From an uncultured Planctomycetaceae bacterium (lineage in GTDB: Bacteria; Planctomycetota; Planctomycetia; Pirellulales; UBA1268): a DNA stretch of 38,320 nucleotides. The notes beneath the pieces were generated by a model. It was not told where the DNA came from and did no database searches. It saw nothing but the letters and a program-made list of their open reading frames with translations. The DNA is taken from positions 1 to 38,320 of the forward strand of contig CAIKWU010000020.1 of assembly GCA_903831155.1 (NCBI GenBank), written 5' to 3'. Every line of letters starts with the position of its first letter. The stretch's first letter is position 1. The translations under genes and the position numbers were made by a program. This document shows positions 30,314 through 38,320 of this stretch, piece by piece.

Positions 30314-31018
30314 ATGCGCATCCTCGCGATCGACACGAGCGTCGGGACCGGGTCCGTGGCGGCCGTGGACGACCACGGATCGAGCGATCGCCCGCTGGGG
30401 CCCGCCGGCGGCCACGCCAGGGTGCTCACCGCCACTCTTGCCGAGGTCGTGGCGGATCGCGGCTGGGGCGACCTCGGCACGCTCGGCCCGGGCGACGTGA
30501 TCGCGGTGGTCCGCGGCCCCGGGTCGTTCACGGGCTTGCGGGTCGGCATCACGACCGCGAAGTCGATCTCGTGGACGACGCGGGCGAGTCTCGTCGGGGT
30601 GTCGGGCTTCGAGGTGATCGCCTCGCGGGCGATGCGAATCGACGGCTGGCGCGACCAGCGGATGGTGATCGCCTACGACGCCGGCCGGGGCGAGGTCTAC
30701 GTGGCGACGGCTTCGCCGCTGGACCACGGGTGGACGGTCGCCCCTCCCGCCCTGTTCCGTCGGGATGAGTGGCTCGCCTCCCTGCCGCGTGGCAGCCACG
30801 TCACGGGCCCCGCTGCCGATGCCCTCGAGACGCCACTGCTCGGCAGGGGCGATCTCATGGTGGCCCCGCCCGAAGCGAGGCACCCGCGGGCCCTCGAGGC
30901 CGCGGCGATCGCCCGACGGCGGGCCGAGTCTGGCGACTTCGACGACCCGCACGCCCTCGTTCCCGACTACCTTCGGCCCAGTTACGCCGAAGAAGGCAAG
31001 GGCTCCCCGGCCGGCTGA
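30314..31018 (+). CDS. tsaB: tRNA threonylcarbamoyladenosine biosynthesis protein TsaB
   Basis: TsaB is the scaffold partner of TsaD in making t6A at tRNA position 37. The 234-residue protein starts at ATG 30314 ([20 protein letters not shown]) with GAGG six bases before it; the in-frame ATG at 30251 adds an unlikely leader. Family motifs are ILAIDTS, the [13 protein letters not shown] segment with the usual His, and [20 protein letters not shown], the best TsaB signature. [15 protein letters not shown] matches the conserved DAR-EVY region. The C-terminal half is variable. It is divergent from the phosphoesterase and 150 bases before pyc. Confidence 0.93.
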   Translation: MRILAIDTSVGTGSVAAVDDHGSSDRPLGPAGGHARVLTATLAEVVADRGWGDLGTLGPGDVIAVVRGPGSFTGLRVGITTAKSISWTTRASLVGVSGFEVIASRAMRIDGWRDQRMVIAYDAGRGEVYVATASPLDHGWTVAPPALFRRDEWLASLPRGSHVTGPAADALETPLLGRGDLMVAPPEARHPRALEAAAIARRRAESGDFDDPHALVPDYLRPSYAEEGKGSPAG

Positions 31019-31168
31019 GGCGCGCGGTCGCGCGACCGGCGTCGCCGAAAACCCCATGCCGCTACCCCGGCTGGGGGCCGCCGGTACATTGATGCCCGCG
31101 GGCGGAGCCGTGGGAAAAAACGCGGTCCGGTCCCGATCCGTCCGTGCCCCGAAGCAGTCACACGAGCC

Positions 31169-34100
31169 ATGCGGCCCATCACCAAACTCCTCGTCGCCAA
31201 TCGCAGCGAAATCGCCATCCGCGTGTTCCGGTCGGCGCACGAACTCGGCATCCGCACCGTCGCGATCTACGCCCACGAAGACCGCTTCGCGCTCCACCGT
31301 TTCAAGGCCGACGAGGCCTATCTCGTGGGCAAGCCTGGTGAGCCGATCCGGTCGTATCTCGACATCGAGGGCATCGTCGCCCTGGCGAAGGCCCACGGCG
31401 TCGACGGGATCCACCCGGGCTACGGCTTCCTCTCCGAGAATCCGGAGTTTGCGGAGGCGTGCGGCCGCGCGGGCATCACGTTCGTCGGCCCGCGGGTCGA
31501 ACTGCTGCAGATGCTCGGCGACAAGACGGCCGCCCGCGACCTCGCCAGCCGCGCCGGCGTGCCGATCCTCGCCGGCAGCCCGAAGCCGGTGGCGAGCCAC
31601 GCCGACGCCCTGAAGATCGCCAAGGATCTCGGCTGGCCCGTGATCCTCAAGGCGGCGCACGGCGGCGGCGGCCGCGGCATGCGGGTGGTTCGCGGCGAAG
31701 ACGAGCTCGCCGTCGCCCTCGAGAGCGCCCAGCGCGAGAGCAAGACGGCCTTCGGCTCCGCGGCGGTGTTCGTCGAGAAGTTCATCCAGCGGGCGCGGCA
31801 CATCGAGGTGCAGCTGCTCGGCGACCTCCACGGCAACCTCGTCCACCTCTTCGAGCGCGACTGCTCCGTGCAGCGGCGGCACCAGAAGGTGGTGGAGCTC
31901 GCCCCCGCCCCGAACCTCGAGCCGAAGACCCGCGACGCGATCTGTGAGGCGGCGATCGCCATCGGCCGCACGGCCCGCTACGAGAACGCGGGCACGGTGG
32001 AGTTTCTCGTCGATGCCGACACCGGGAAGTTCTACTTCATCGAGGTGAACCCCCGGATCCAGGTGGAGCACACCGTCACCGAGGAGATCACCGGCATCGA
32101 CATCGTGCGGCGGCAGCTGCTCGTGGCCCAGGGCCACAAGCTCTCCGACCCCGAGATCGGCCTCGGCGACCAGAAGGCGATCCGTTCGATGGGCGCGGCG
32201 ATCCAGTGCCGCGTGACCACGGAGGATCCCGAGAACCGCTTCCTTCCCGACTACGGCCGGATGACGGCCTACCGCTCGGCCAGCGGCATGGGCATCCGCC
32301 TCGACGCCGGCACCGCCTTCTCGGGCGCCGTGGTCACGCCCTACTTCGACTCCCTGCTCGTGAAGGTGACGGCCCGCGGCCTGACCCACGGCGAGGCGGC
32401 CGGCCACATCGAGCGGTGCCTGCAGGAGTTCCGGATCCGCGGGGTGAAGACCAACATCCCGTTCCTGATCAATCTCGTCACGCACCCGGAGTTCCTTGCC
32501 GGCAACTGCACCACGCGGTTCATCGACGAGACGCCCGCGCTCTTCGACTTCCCGGTCCGCCGCGACCGGGCCACGAAGGTGCTCGAGTTCCTCGCCGACG
32601 TGATCGTCAACGGCAATCCGCTCGTGAAGGGCCGGCCTGCCGCGGCGCGCCGTCATCCGGCGCCGCTTCCCGAGTTCGATCGCTTCGCCCCGCCGCCGGC
32701 CGGCACCCGCACCAGGCTCAAGGAGCTCGGGCCCACGAAGTTCGCGGCCTGGGTTCGCGAGCAGAAGCGGCTCTTGATCACCGACACGACGATGCGCGAC
32801 GCCCACCAGTCGCTCCTGGCCACGCGGATGCGGAGCCACGACATGCTCGCCGTGGCCGACGCCTATGCCCGCCTCGGCAGCGGCTTCTTCTCGCTCGAGA
32901 TGTGGGGCGGAGCCACGTTCGACACCGCGATGCGGTTCCTCAAGGAGTGCCCCTGGGATCGGCTCCTGCAGCTCCGCGAGCGAATCCCCAACGTCCTCTT
33001 TCAGATGCTGCTCCGGGCCAGCAACGCCGTCGGCTACACCAACTACCCCGACAACGTCGTGCAGGCGTTCGTGAAGGAATCAGCCGCCTCCGGCATCGAC
33101 GTGTTCCGCGTCTTCGACCCGCTCAACTGGGTGCCGAACATGCGGGTGGCGATCGACGCGGTCGTCGAGAGCGGCGCGATCTGCGAGGCGGCCGTCTGCT
33201 ACACGGGCGACGTCCTCGATCCGAAGCGGACGAAGTATTCGCTCGACTACTACGTGAAGCTGGCGAAGGAGCTCGAGAAGGCCGGCGCCCACATGCTCGC
33301 CATCAAGGACATGGCGGGCCTCTGCAAGCCTTTTGCCGCGGGCAAGCTGGTGTCGGCCCTGCGCGACGAGATCGGCATCCCGATCCACTTCCACACCCAC
33401 GACACGTCCGGGGCCCAGGTGGCCGCGGCCCTCGAGGCGGCCCGGAACGGCGCCAGCGTGGTCGACGCCGCCTTTGCATCGTTCGCGGGCCTCACGAGCC
33501 AGCCGAACCTCAACGCGCTCGTGGAGGCGGCCCGCAACACGCCGCTCGACACCGGCCTCGATCCCGATCCCCTGCGGCACCTCTCCCACTACTGGGCCGC
33601 GGTCCGCGAGCACTACACCGCCTTCGAGTGCGGGATGAAGGCTCCGGATGCCGACCTCTACCTCCACGAGATGCCCGGCGGCCAGTTCACGAACCTGCTC
33701 GAGCAGGCCAAGGCGCTCGGCCTCGGCGACCGCTGGGAGGAAGTGTGCCGTGCCTACGCCGACGTGAATGCCCTCGTGGGCGACATCGTGAAGGTCACGC
33801 CCACGAGCAAGTCGGTGGGCGACCTCGCGCTCCTGCTCGTGACCAACAACATGAAGGCGGCGGACCTCCTCTCCGACTCCCGCGAGCTTGCCTTCCCCGA
33901 GTCGGTGATCGACCTGCTCGCCGGCCGCATGGGCCAGCCGCCGGGTGGGTTCCCGGCGGACGTGGTCAAGCGGATCGTCCGCAAGGCCGATCTCGTCACG
34001 GGCCGGCCCGGCGAGTCGCTCGCGCCGGCCGACTTCACCGCCGCCGAGAAGAAGGTCGCTGAACTGGTGGGCCGGAAGGCCTCACCCCGCGAGGTGCTCT

Positions 34101-34618
34101 CGTGGCTGCTCTATCCCCGCGTGTTCGCCGACTACGCGGCGCACCGTGGCAAGCACGGCGACGTGAGCGTGCTGCCGACCCCGGCGTTCCTCGAGGGTCC
34201 GAAGCCGGGCGAGGAACTCTCGGTCGACATCGAGCCGGGCAAGACGCTGCTCATCCGCCTCCTCACGGTCGGGGAGCCGCACGCCGACGGCACGCGAACC
34301 GTGTTCTTCGAGCTGAACGGTCAGCCGCGGAGCGTGTCGGTGGCCGACAAGAGCCTCGAGGCCAAGGTGCAGAAGCGGCCGAAGGCCGTGATCGGCGACG
34401 CCCGCGAAGTGGGCTCCCCGATGCCGGGGTTGATCGTGACGGTGGCGGTGAAGCCGGGCGACGTGGTGACGAAGGGCCAGAAGCTCCTCTCGCTCGAGGC
34501 GATGAAGATGGAGACGACGGTCTACGCCGAGCGCGACGGCAGGCTGGCCGAGGTTTTGGTGACTCCCGGCACGCCCGTGGAGGCCGGCGAGCTGGTGGCA
34601 CGTTACGCTGACGCGTAA
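31169..34618 (+). CDS. pyc: Pyruvate carboxylase (single chain)
   Basis: The 1149-residue biotin enzyme makes oxaloacetate from pyruvate, bicarbonate and ATP. Domains in order are biotin carboxylase (1 to about 455: KLLVANRSEIAIRVFRSAHE, IHPGYGFLSENPEFAEACG, ATP-grasp KAAHGGGGRGMRVV, FIEVNPRIQVEHTVTEEITG), carboxyltransferase (about 530-1000: LLITDTTMRDAHQSLLATRM with the metal Asp, FSLEMWGGATFD, FRVFDPLNWVPNMRVAIDAV, MLAIKDMAGLCKP with the catalytic Lys region, IPIHFHTHDTSG with metal His), and a C-terminal biotin carrier domain (VGSPMPGLIVTVAVKPGDVV) with biotinyl K1113 in EAMKMET. The full length is normal for PYC. A -10-like TACATT lies at 31085-31090. Confidence 0.97.
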   Translation: MRPITKLLVANRSEIAIRVFRSAHELGIRTVAIYAHEDRFALHRFKADEAYLVGKPGEPIRSYLDIEGIVALAKAHGVDGIHPGYGFLSENPEFAEACGRAGITFVGPRVELLQMLGDKTAARDLASRAGVPILAGSPKPVASHADALKIAKDLGWPVILKAAHGGGGRGMRVVRGEDELAVALESAQRESKTAFGSAAVFVEKFIQRARHIEVQLLGDLHGNLVHLFERDCSVQRRHQKVVELAPAPNLEPKTRDAICEAAIAIGRTARYENAGTVEFLVDADTGKFYFIEVNPRIQVEHTVTEEITGIDIVRRQLLVAQGHKLSDPEIGLGDQKAIRSMGAAIQCRVTTEDPENRFLPDYGRMTAYRSASGMGIRLDAGTAFSGAVVTPYFDSLLVKVTARGLTHGEAAGHIERCLQEFRIRGVKTNIPFLINLVTHPEFLAGNCTTRFIDETPALFDFPVRRDRATKVLEFLADVIVNGNPLVKGRPAAARRHPAPLPEFDRFAPPPAGTRTRLKELGPTKFAAWVREQKRLLITDTTMRDAHQSLLATRMRSHDMLAVADAYARLGSGFFSLEMWGGATFDTAMRFLKECPWDRLLQLRERIPNVLFQMLLRASNAVGYTNYPDNVVQAFVKESAASGIDVFRVFDPLNWVPNMRVAIDAVVESGAICEAAVCYTGDVLDPKRTKYSLDYYVKLAKELEKAGAHMLAIKDMAGLCKPFAAGKLVSALRDEIGIPIHFHTHDTSGAQVAAALEAARNGASVVDAAFASFAGLTSQPNLNALVEAARNTPLDTGLDPDPLRHLSHYWAAVREHYTAFECGMKAPDADLYLHEMPGGQFTNLLEQAKALGLGDRWEEVCRAYADVNALVGDIVKVTPTSKSVGDLALLLVTNNMKAADLLSDSRELAFPESVIDLLAGRMGQPPGGFPADVVKRIVRKADLVTGRPGESLAPADFTAAEKKVAELVGRKASPREVLSWLLYPRVFADYAAHRGKHGDVSVLPTPAFLEGPKPGEELSVDIEPGKTLLIRLLTVGEPHADGTRTVFFELNGQPRSVSVADKSLEAKVQKRPKAVIGDAREVGSPMPGLIVTVAVKPGDVVTKGQKLLSLEAMKMETTVYAERDGRLAEVLVTPGTPVEAGELVARYADA

Positions 34619-34665
34619 CGGCACGGCTGCCGGGCCGGCGGCCCACGACTCCATCCACAGCGGGC

Positions 34666-36435
34666 ATGAAGCGGCCTGACGCACCACGAACGGAACCGAA
34701 GGCCGCCGGAGCACGTCCCGGGGGCGGTCCGTCCCCGTGGGTCGGCATGGGGGGCGGCCTGATCATCGGGCTGGCCGTGCTCTTGGCCTTCTGGCCGTCG
34801 CTGGGCGGCGGGTTTCTCTGGGACGACGACACCTGGATCGCGGCCGTGCCGACCACGCCGACGCACCGGCTGATCCACGACGACGGCGGCCTGCGAGACA
34901 TCTGGCTCACGCACCAGACGCAGGATTATTGGCCGCTGTCCAACTCGGTGTTCTGGCTCGAGTGGCGGCTCTGGGGCATGAACCCCACGGGTTACCGGGC
35001 CGTCAACCTGGCGCTGCATGCGATCGGCTCGATCCTGGCCTGGCGCGTCGGGCGGCGCCTCGGCGTTGCCTGGGCATGGCTCGGGGCGATCCTGTTCGCC
35101 GTCCATCCGGTGACGGTCGCCTCCGTGGCGTGGATCGCGGAGCTGAAGAACTGCCTCTCGCTCGCGCTCCACGCCGCGGCCCTCCTGCTCTGGCTCCGGT
35201 TCGATGACACCGGCCGGCGGGGCTGGTACGCCGCGTCACTGGTGGCATTTGCCCTCGCGCTGACGGCGAAGACCTCGACGGTCGTGCTGCCGGTCCTGCT
35301 TCTGGCCTTCGCCTGGTGGCGGCGGGGACGGATCGACCGACGGGACGTCGCCCACGCCGCGCCCTTCTTCCTGCTCGCCGTCGCGATGGGCCTCGTGACG
35401 TTGTGGCGGCAGACGTCGGGACCCGGCGTTCCGGGCGACGACGCCGCCGACGGTCTGCTCTCGCGGATCGCGGCGAGCGGCTGGGCCGCGTGGTTCTATC
35501 TCTCGAAGGCGCTCGTGCCGGTGCGGCTGGCGATGCTCTATCCGCGGTGGACGGTCGATCCCGCCACGGTCACGGCCTGGCTGCCCCTGGCAGCCCTCGG
35601 CGCCGCGGCGCTCGGCATCCAACGGCTCGATCCACGCTGGCGACGGCCGCTCGCCATGGGCCTGGGGTGCTACCTCGTGTCGCTCGGCCCGGTGCTGGGC
35701 ATCTTCCCGATGTGGTTCCGTCGCTACTCGCTGGTGTCGGATCATCTTCAATACCTGGCTCTTCCGGCGATCACGATGCTCGTGGCGGCCGGCCTGGGGA
35801 GGTCCGCCACGCTCGAGGGCTGGCGGCACGTCGCCACGGGAGTCGCGGCGGTGCTCGTGCTCGGCTGCACGGCGCTGACGTGGGAGCGGAGCAGCGTGTT
35901 CACGTCGACCGTCAACCTGATGCAGGACTCGCTGGCGAAGAGCCCCGACTCATGGACGGCCCACACGAACCTGGGAGCCGCCCTCGGCAGCCTCGGCCGC
36001 CCCCAGGAGGCGATCCCGCACTACGAGGCGGCCCTGCGGCTGAGGCCCACGTCGTTCCAGGCGCACAACAACCTGGCTGCGGTGCTGTTCCAACTCGGCC
36101 GCCCGCAGGAGGCGATCCCGCACTACCAGGAGGCGGTGCGGATCAACCCGGACGTCGCGGAGATCCACTCCAATCTGGGCGTCGCCCTCGCCCTGCTGGG
36201 CAAGATCCCCGAGGCGACCGGCCATTTCCAGGAGGTGGTGCGGCTGGCTCCGAGTTCGGCGGAGGCCCACAACAACCTCGGCTACATGCTCGCGATCCAG
36301 GGCCGGCTCGTCGAGGCCGTGCCCCACTACGAGGAGGCCTTGCGGCTGAACCCCGCCCACGAGAAGGCCCGCGACAACCTCGGTCGTGCCCGGGAGGACC
36401 TGCTGCGGCAAGAGCGCGGCGAACAGGCTCCTTGA
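34666..36435 (+). CDS. Multi-pass membrane protein with C-terminal TPR repeats (TMTC/PMT-like)
   Basis: The 589-residue protein has about ten hydrophobic helices (from GLIIGLAVLLAFWPSLGGGF at about 32) and, after residue 420, four tetratricopeptide repeats: SWTAHTNLGAALGSLGRPQE, SFQAHNNLAAVLFQLGRPQE, AEIHSNLGVALALLGKIPE and AEAHNNLGYMLAIQGRLVE. WDDDTWIAAVP in the first extracytoplasmic loop has the acidic pair common in GT-C enzymes, and NPTGYRAVNLALHAIGSIL and AVHPVTVASVAWIAELKN are typical of TMTC and related mannosyltransferase-like proteins. Protein O-glycosylation is plausible but unproven. It follows pyc by 47 bases and may share its transcript. The TPRs probably lie outside the cytoplasm. 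Confidence 0.85.
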   Translation: MKRPDAPRTEPKAAGARPGGGPSPWVGMGGGLIIGLAVLLAFWPSLGGGFLWDDDTWIAAVPTTPTHRLIHDDGGLRDIWLTHQTQDYWPLSNSVFWLEWRLWGMNPTGYRAVNLALHAIGSILAWRVGRRLGVAWAWLGAILFAVHPVTVASVAWIAELKNCLSLALHAAALLLWLRFDDTGRRGWYAASLVAFALALTAKTSTVVLPVLLLAFAWWRRGRIDRRDVAHAAPFFLLAVAMGLVTLWRQTSGPGVPGDDAADGLLSRIAASGWAAWFYLSKALVPVRLAMLYPRWTVDPATVTAWLPLAALGAAALGIQRLDPRWRRPLAMGLGCYLVSLGPVLGIFPMWFRRYSLVSDHLQYLALPAITMLVAAGLGRSATLEGWRHVATGVAAVLVLGCTALTWERSSVFTSTVNLMQDSLAKSPDSWTAHTNLGAALGSLGRPQEAIPHYEAALRLRPTSFQAHNNLAAVLFQLGRPQEAIPHYQEAVRINPDVAEIHSNLGVALALLGKIPEATGHFQEVVRLAPSSAEAHNNLGYMLAIQGRLVEAVPHYEEALRLNPAHEKARDNLGRAREDLLRQERGEQAP

Positions 36436-36446
36436 CCGGTCGCTCG

Positions 36447-36471
36447 ACGGCCGGCGGTCCGACGCCGCCGT
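36447..36471. terminator. Hairpin between convergent genes
   Basis: ACGG-C-CGGCG, loop GTCCGA, CGCCG-CCGT forms a nine-pair stem with one bulged C. It sits in the 35-base convergent gap and touches the last base of the 36471 gene. No T-run is present on either side. Confidence 0.35.
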
Positions 36472-36722
36472 CAGCACCGCTCGAGCGACTCCCTGATCGC
36501 CTCGAGTTCCGCCGCCGCGTCGGCTCCCGCGTGGTCGAGTTTGCCGCAGCGGCGATACCAGTAGCGGGCGTTGCCAGCGTCGCCCTCGATCGCGTGCAGC
36601 ACCGCGTGCAGCCAGTCGGCCGTGGCGTCGCCCTCGTGCCGCTGGGCGAGGTCGTGGGCCTCGTCCCACGAGCCGGCGATCGCGAGTTCCACTCCGCGGC
36701 GAAGGTCGTCGGCCTTCGTCAC
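36471..36722 (-). CDS. Small conserved protein of unknown function
   Basis: The 83-residue protein starts at GTG 36720-36722, overlapping the msrA stop as GTGA. The sequence reads [20 protein letters not shown], then [20 protein letters not shown], then [16 protein letters not shown] recognise this [17 protein letters not shown] pattern as a small family found widely in bacteria, but with no function I can name. It is predicted all-helical, soluble and cytoplasmic. The overlap suggests it is translated with msrA. Confidence 0.8.
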   Translation of the reverse strand: MTKADDLRRGVELAIAGSWDEAHDLAQRHEGDATADWLHAVLHAIEGDAGNARYWYRRCGKLDHAGADAAAELEAIRESLERC

Positions 36723-37333
36723 TTGAGGAGATCCTTGAACACCTTCCGGACCTTGTCCACCTTCGGCGCCGCGACGGCCTGGCAGTAGGGCTGAAACGGG
36801 TTGTTGGCGAAGTAGTCCTGGTGATAGTCCTCGGCCGGGTAGAAGGTGGTCGCCTTCGTGACCTCGGTGACGATCTTCCGCGGAAACACCTTCGCCTCGT
36901 CGAGCTTCGCGATCACCTCCTCGGCGATCCGCTTCTGCTCGTCGTCGTGATAGAAGACGCCGGAGCGATACTGCGTGCCCACGTCGGCTCCCTGGCGGTT
37001 GAGCGTGGTCGGGTCGTGCGTGGCGAAGAACACCTCGAGGAGCTTCTCGAACGGCACGACCGCGGGATCGTATTCGATCTCGATCGCCTCGGCATGGCCG
37101 GTCTGGCCGGTGCACACGTCCTTGTAGGTCGGGTTGGGCACCGCGCCGCCGATGTAGCCGCTCGTGACGGCCTTCACTCCCTTGAGTTCGGCGTAGACCG
37201 CCTCGGTGCACCAGAAGCAGCCGCCGGCCAGCGTGGCCTTGGCGAGTTTCACATCCTCCGCTCCGCTCGTTCCGCTCCCCATGGCGATACTGGCTCCTGC
37301 AAAGATGATGGTGACCGCGACTCGACGATTCAT
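36719..37333 (-). CDS. msrA: Exported peptide-methionine (S)-S-oxide reductase
   Basis: MsrA repairs oxidised methionine (the S-sulfoxide). The 204-residue protein has a signal-like N-terminus ([20 protein letters not shown]), so it probably works in the periplasm or at the envelope, unlike the usual cytosolic form. The core has [12 protein letters not shown] with catalytic C39, [52 protein letters not shown] and [15 protein letters not shown]-terminal [10 protein letters not shown] supplies a likely resolving cysteine. The ATG overlaps the stop of the glycosylase gene as ATGA, and the next gene overlaps as GTGA. Confidence 0.95.
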   Translation of the reverse strand: MNRRVAVTIIFAGASIAMGSGTSGAEDVKLAKATLAGGCFWCTEAVYAELKGVKAVTSGYIGGAVPNPTYKDVCTGQTGHAEAIEIEYDPAVVPFEKLLEVFFATHDPTTLNRQGADVGTQYRSGVFYHDDEQKRIAEEVIAKLDEAKVFPRKIVTEVTKATTFYPAEDYHQDYFANNPFQPYCQAVAAPKVDKVRKVFKDLLK

Positions 37334-37929
37334 GGCTTTCGGCTCCCGGACAGGGGGATTGTAGGAAGTTCATCGGGGTCGACGACGAACCGCAGCGGTT
37401 TCTGGGCCCACGCGCCGGCATAGCCCACGCCGATTCGCGGCGTTCGCTCCACCAGCCGCTGTGGCACGCGGCTGCCGCCGGCCTCGAACCAGAGCCCGCC
37501 CCGCCGCGTGGCCGGCCGGCCATCGAACGAGCGGTCGATCCCGAGCGCCTTCGTCACGCGGCCCGGACCGACGTGCGCGCCCACGCCGCGGATCAGCACC
37601 GCGGCGGGCACGCCCCGGTCGCCGGTGACGATGTTCAGCATCCAGTGCATCCCGTAGCAGAGGTAGACATACCACCGCCCTGCCGGGCCGAACATCGTGG
37701 CGTTTCGCCTCGTCATGCCCTTCGAGCCGTGGCAGGCGAGGTCGTGGGCTCCGAGGTAGGCCTCCGTCTCGAACACGACGTGCCGAGTCGGCCGCCCGTT
37801 CGGCCCCGGGATCACGAGCCAGGCCCCGAGCAGGTCGCGCGCCACCCGATCCGCCGGTCGGTCGAAGAAGTCGGCGGCGAGCGGGTGGCAGCCGCGGGGA
37901 TGGGCGGAGGCTGGCATATTCGGCATCAT
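37330..37929 (-). CDS. DNA-3-methyladenine glycosylase (AAG/MPG family)
   Basis: This base-excision repair enzyme removes alkylated and deaminated purines. The 199-residue protein has the AAG motifs [41 protein letters not shown] (with the catalytic Glu in FETEAYLG), [40 protein letters not shown] and [12 protein letters not shown]. Three in-frame ATGs (37929, 37926 and 37917) are possible starts; I give the longest. Only 46 bases separate it from the divergent ychF, so their promoters must share this gap. Its stop overlaps the msrA start. Confidence 0.93.
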   Translation of the reverse strand: MMPNMPASAHPRGCHPLAADFFDRPADRVARDLLGAWLVIPGPNGRPTRHVVFETEAYLGAHDLACHGSKGMTRRNATMFGPAGRWYVYLCYGMHWMLNIVTGDRGVPAAVLIRGVGAHVGPGRVTKALGIDRSFDGRPATRRGGLWFEAGGSRVPQRLVERTPRIGVGYAGAWAQKPLRFVVDPDELPTIPLSGSRKP

Positions 37930-37975
37930 ACGTCGGCGACGTTCTCCCCCTCCCCGCCCACCCCGCCAGGAAACC

Positions 37976-38320
37976 ATGGAAGCAGGCATCGTCGGACTGC
38001 CGAACGTCGGCAAGAGCACCCTCTTCAACGCCCTCACGATGTCGAAGGCGGCCCAGAGCGCGAACTATCCGTTCTGCACGATCGAGCCCAACGAGGGGAT
38101 GGTGAGCGTGCCCGACGGCCGCCTCCAGCGGATCACGAAGTACATTCCGCCGCAGAAGGTGATTCCGGCGGCCCTCAAGCTGGTCGACATCGCCGGAATC
38201 GTGAAGGGGGCGAGCGAGGGCCAGGGGCTCGGCAACAAGTTCCTCTCCCACATCCGCGAGGTCGACGCGATCCTGCAGGTGGTCCGCTGCTTCGACGACC
38301 CCGACGTGATCCACGTGGCC
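37976..38320 (+). CDS. ychF: Ribosome-binding ATPase YchF/Obg family (3' end outside window)
   Basis: The first 115 residues are visible from ATG 37976, with AGGA a few bases upstream; the frame is open to the right edge. [20 protein letters not shown] holds the P-loop, followed by [20 protein letters not shown] (the switch I region of YchF), [20 protein letters not shown] (the DxxG motif with the YchF-typical [15 protein letters not shown]) and [14 protein letters not shown]. The YchF group prefers ATP because its G4 motif is changed, but that part lies outside the window. It stands divergent from the glycosylase. Confidence 0.95.
   Translation, partial: MEAGIVGLPNVGKSTLFNALTMSKAAQSANYPFCTIEPNEGMVSVPDGRLQRITKYIPPQKVIPAALKLVDIAGIVKGASEGQGLGNKFLSHIREVDAILQVVRCFDDPDVIHVA

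Overview
The window reads as a chromosomal segment of a very GC-rich Planctomycetota bacterium, probably of the Pirellulales; the taxon is an inference. Support comes from a lipid A/outer-membrane gene set (ompH, lpxC, lpxA), a YidC with a PDZ domain in its periplasmic part, a metal transporter whose permease carries a DtxR-type regulator domain (the YtgCR arrangement known from Chlamydia, another PVC phylum), and several families I associate with planctomycetes (the GNAT at 6155, the partial protein at the left edge, the ABC-2 type permease at 9298). GTG and TTG starts are frequent and genes are densely packed with many 4-base ATGA/GTGA overlaps. I see no tRNA, rRNA, CRISPR array, prophage or insertion sequence.

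Layout. 1-1431: end of a conserved membrane-anchored protein (-) and endonuclease IV (+). 1432-1762: a repeat-filled convergent gap. 1763-5961 (-): a four-gene Mn/Fe ABC importer operon (binding lipoprotein, ATPase, two permeases), each gene overlapping the next. One permease ends in a winged-helix-like tail; the other ends in a DtxR/MntR metal-binding and dimerisation domain. An AT-rich palindrome and a good promoter lie upstream. 6155-10794 (+): a GNAT acetyltransferase, a pair of M16 peptidase subunits (first lacking the zinc motif, second carrying it) and a large ABC-2 type permease. 10851-15098 (-): an exported hypothetical protein, then ompH-lpxC-lpxA-Gfo/Idh oxidoreductase, the lipid A block. 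15326-17221 (-): a secreted M28 peptidase with PA-like and PDZ regions, followed by an intrinsic terminator. 17381-19977 (+): an FHA-GAF histidine kinase overlapping a family 2 glycosyltransferase.

19887-21591 (-): RluD-type pseudouridine synthase and a membrane-anchored TPR protein; RluD overlaps the convergent glycosyltransferase gene by 91 bases. 21735-23885 (+): UvrD/PcrA helicase, possibly made from a leaderless message. 23974-30201 (-): aldehyde dehydrogenase-like protein, mnmE, yidC and a metallophosphoesterase. 30314-36435 (+): tsaB, a single-chain pyruvate carboxylase and a membrane glycosyltransferase-like protein with TPR repeats. 36471-37929 (-): a small conserved protein, exported MsrA and 3-methyladenine glycosylase, all translationally overlapping. 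37976-end (+): start of ychF.

The most unusual content is the metal importer: the two halves of a DtxR-like regulator appear to be split over the C-termini of the two permease subunits, next to a candidate operator. A family of short dispersed GC-rich repeats sits mostly just downstream of genes.
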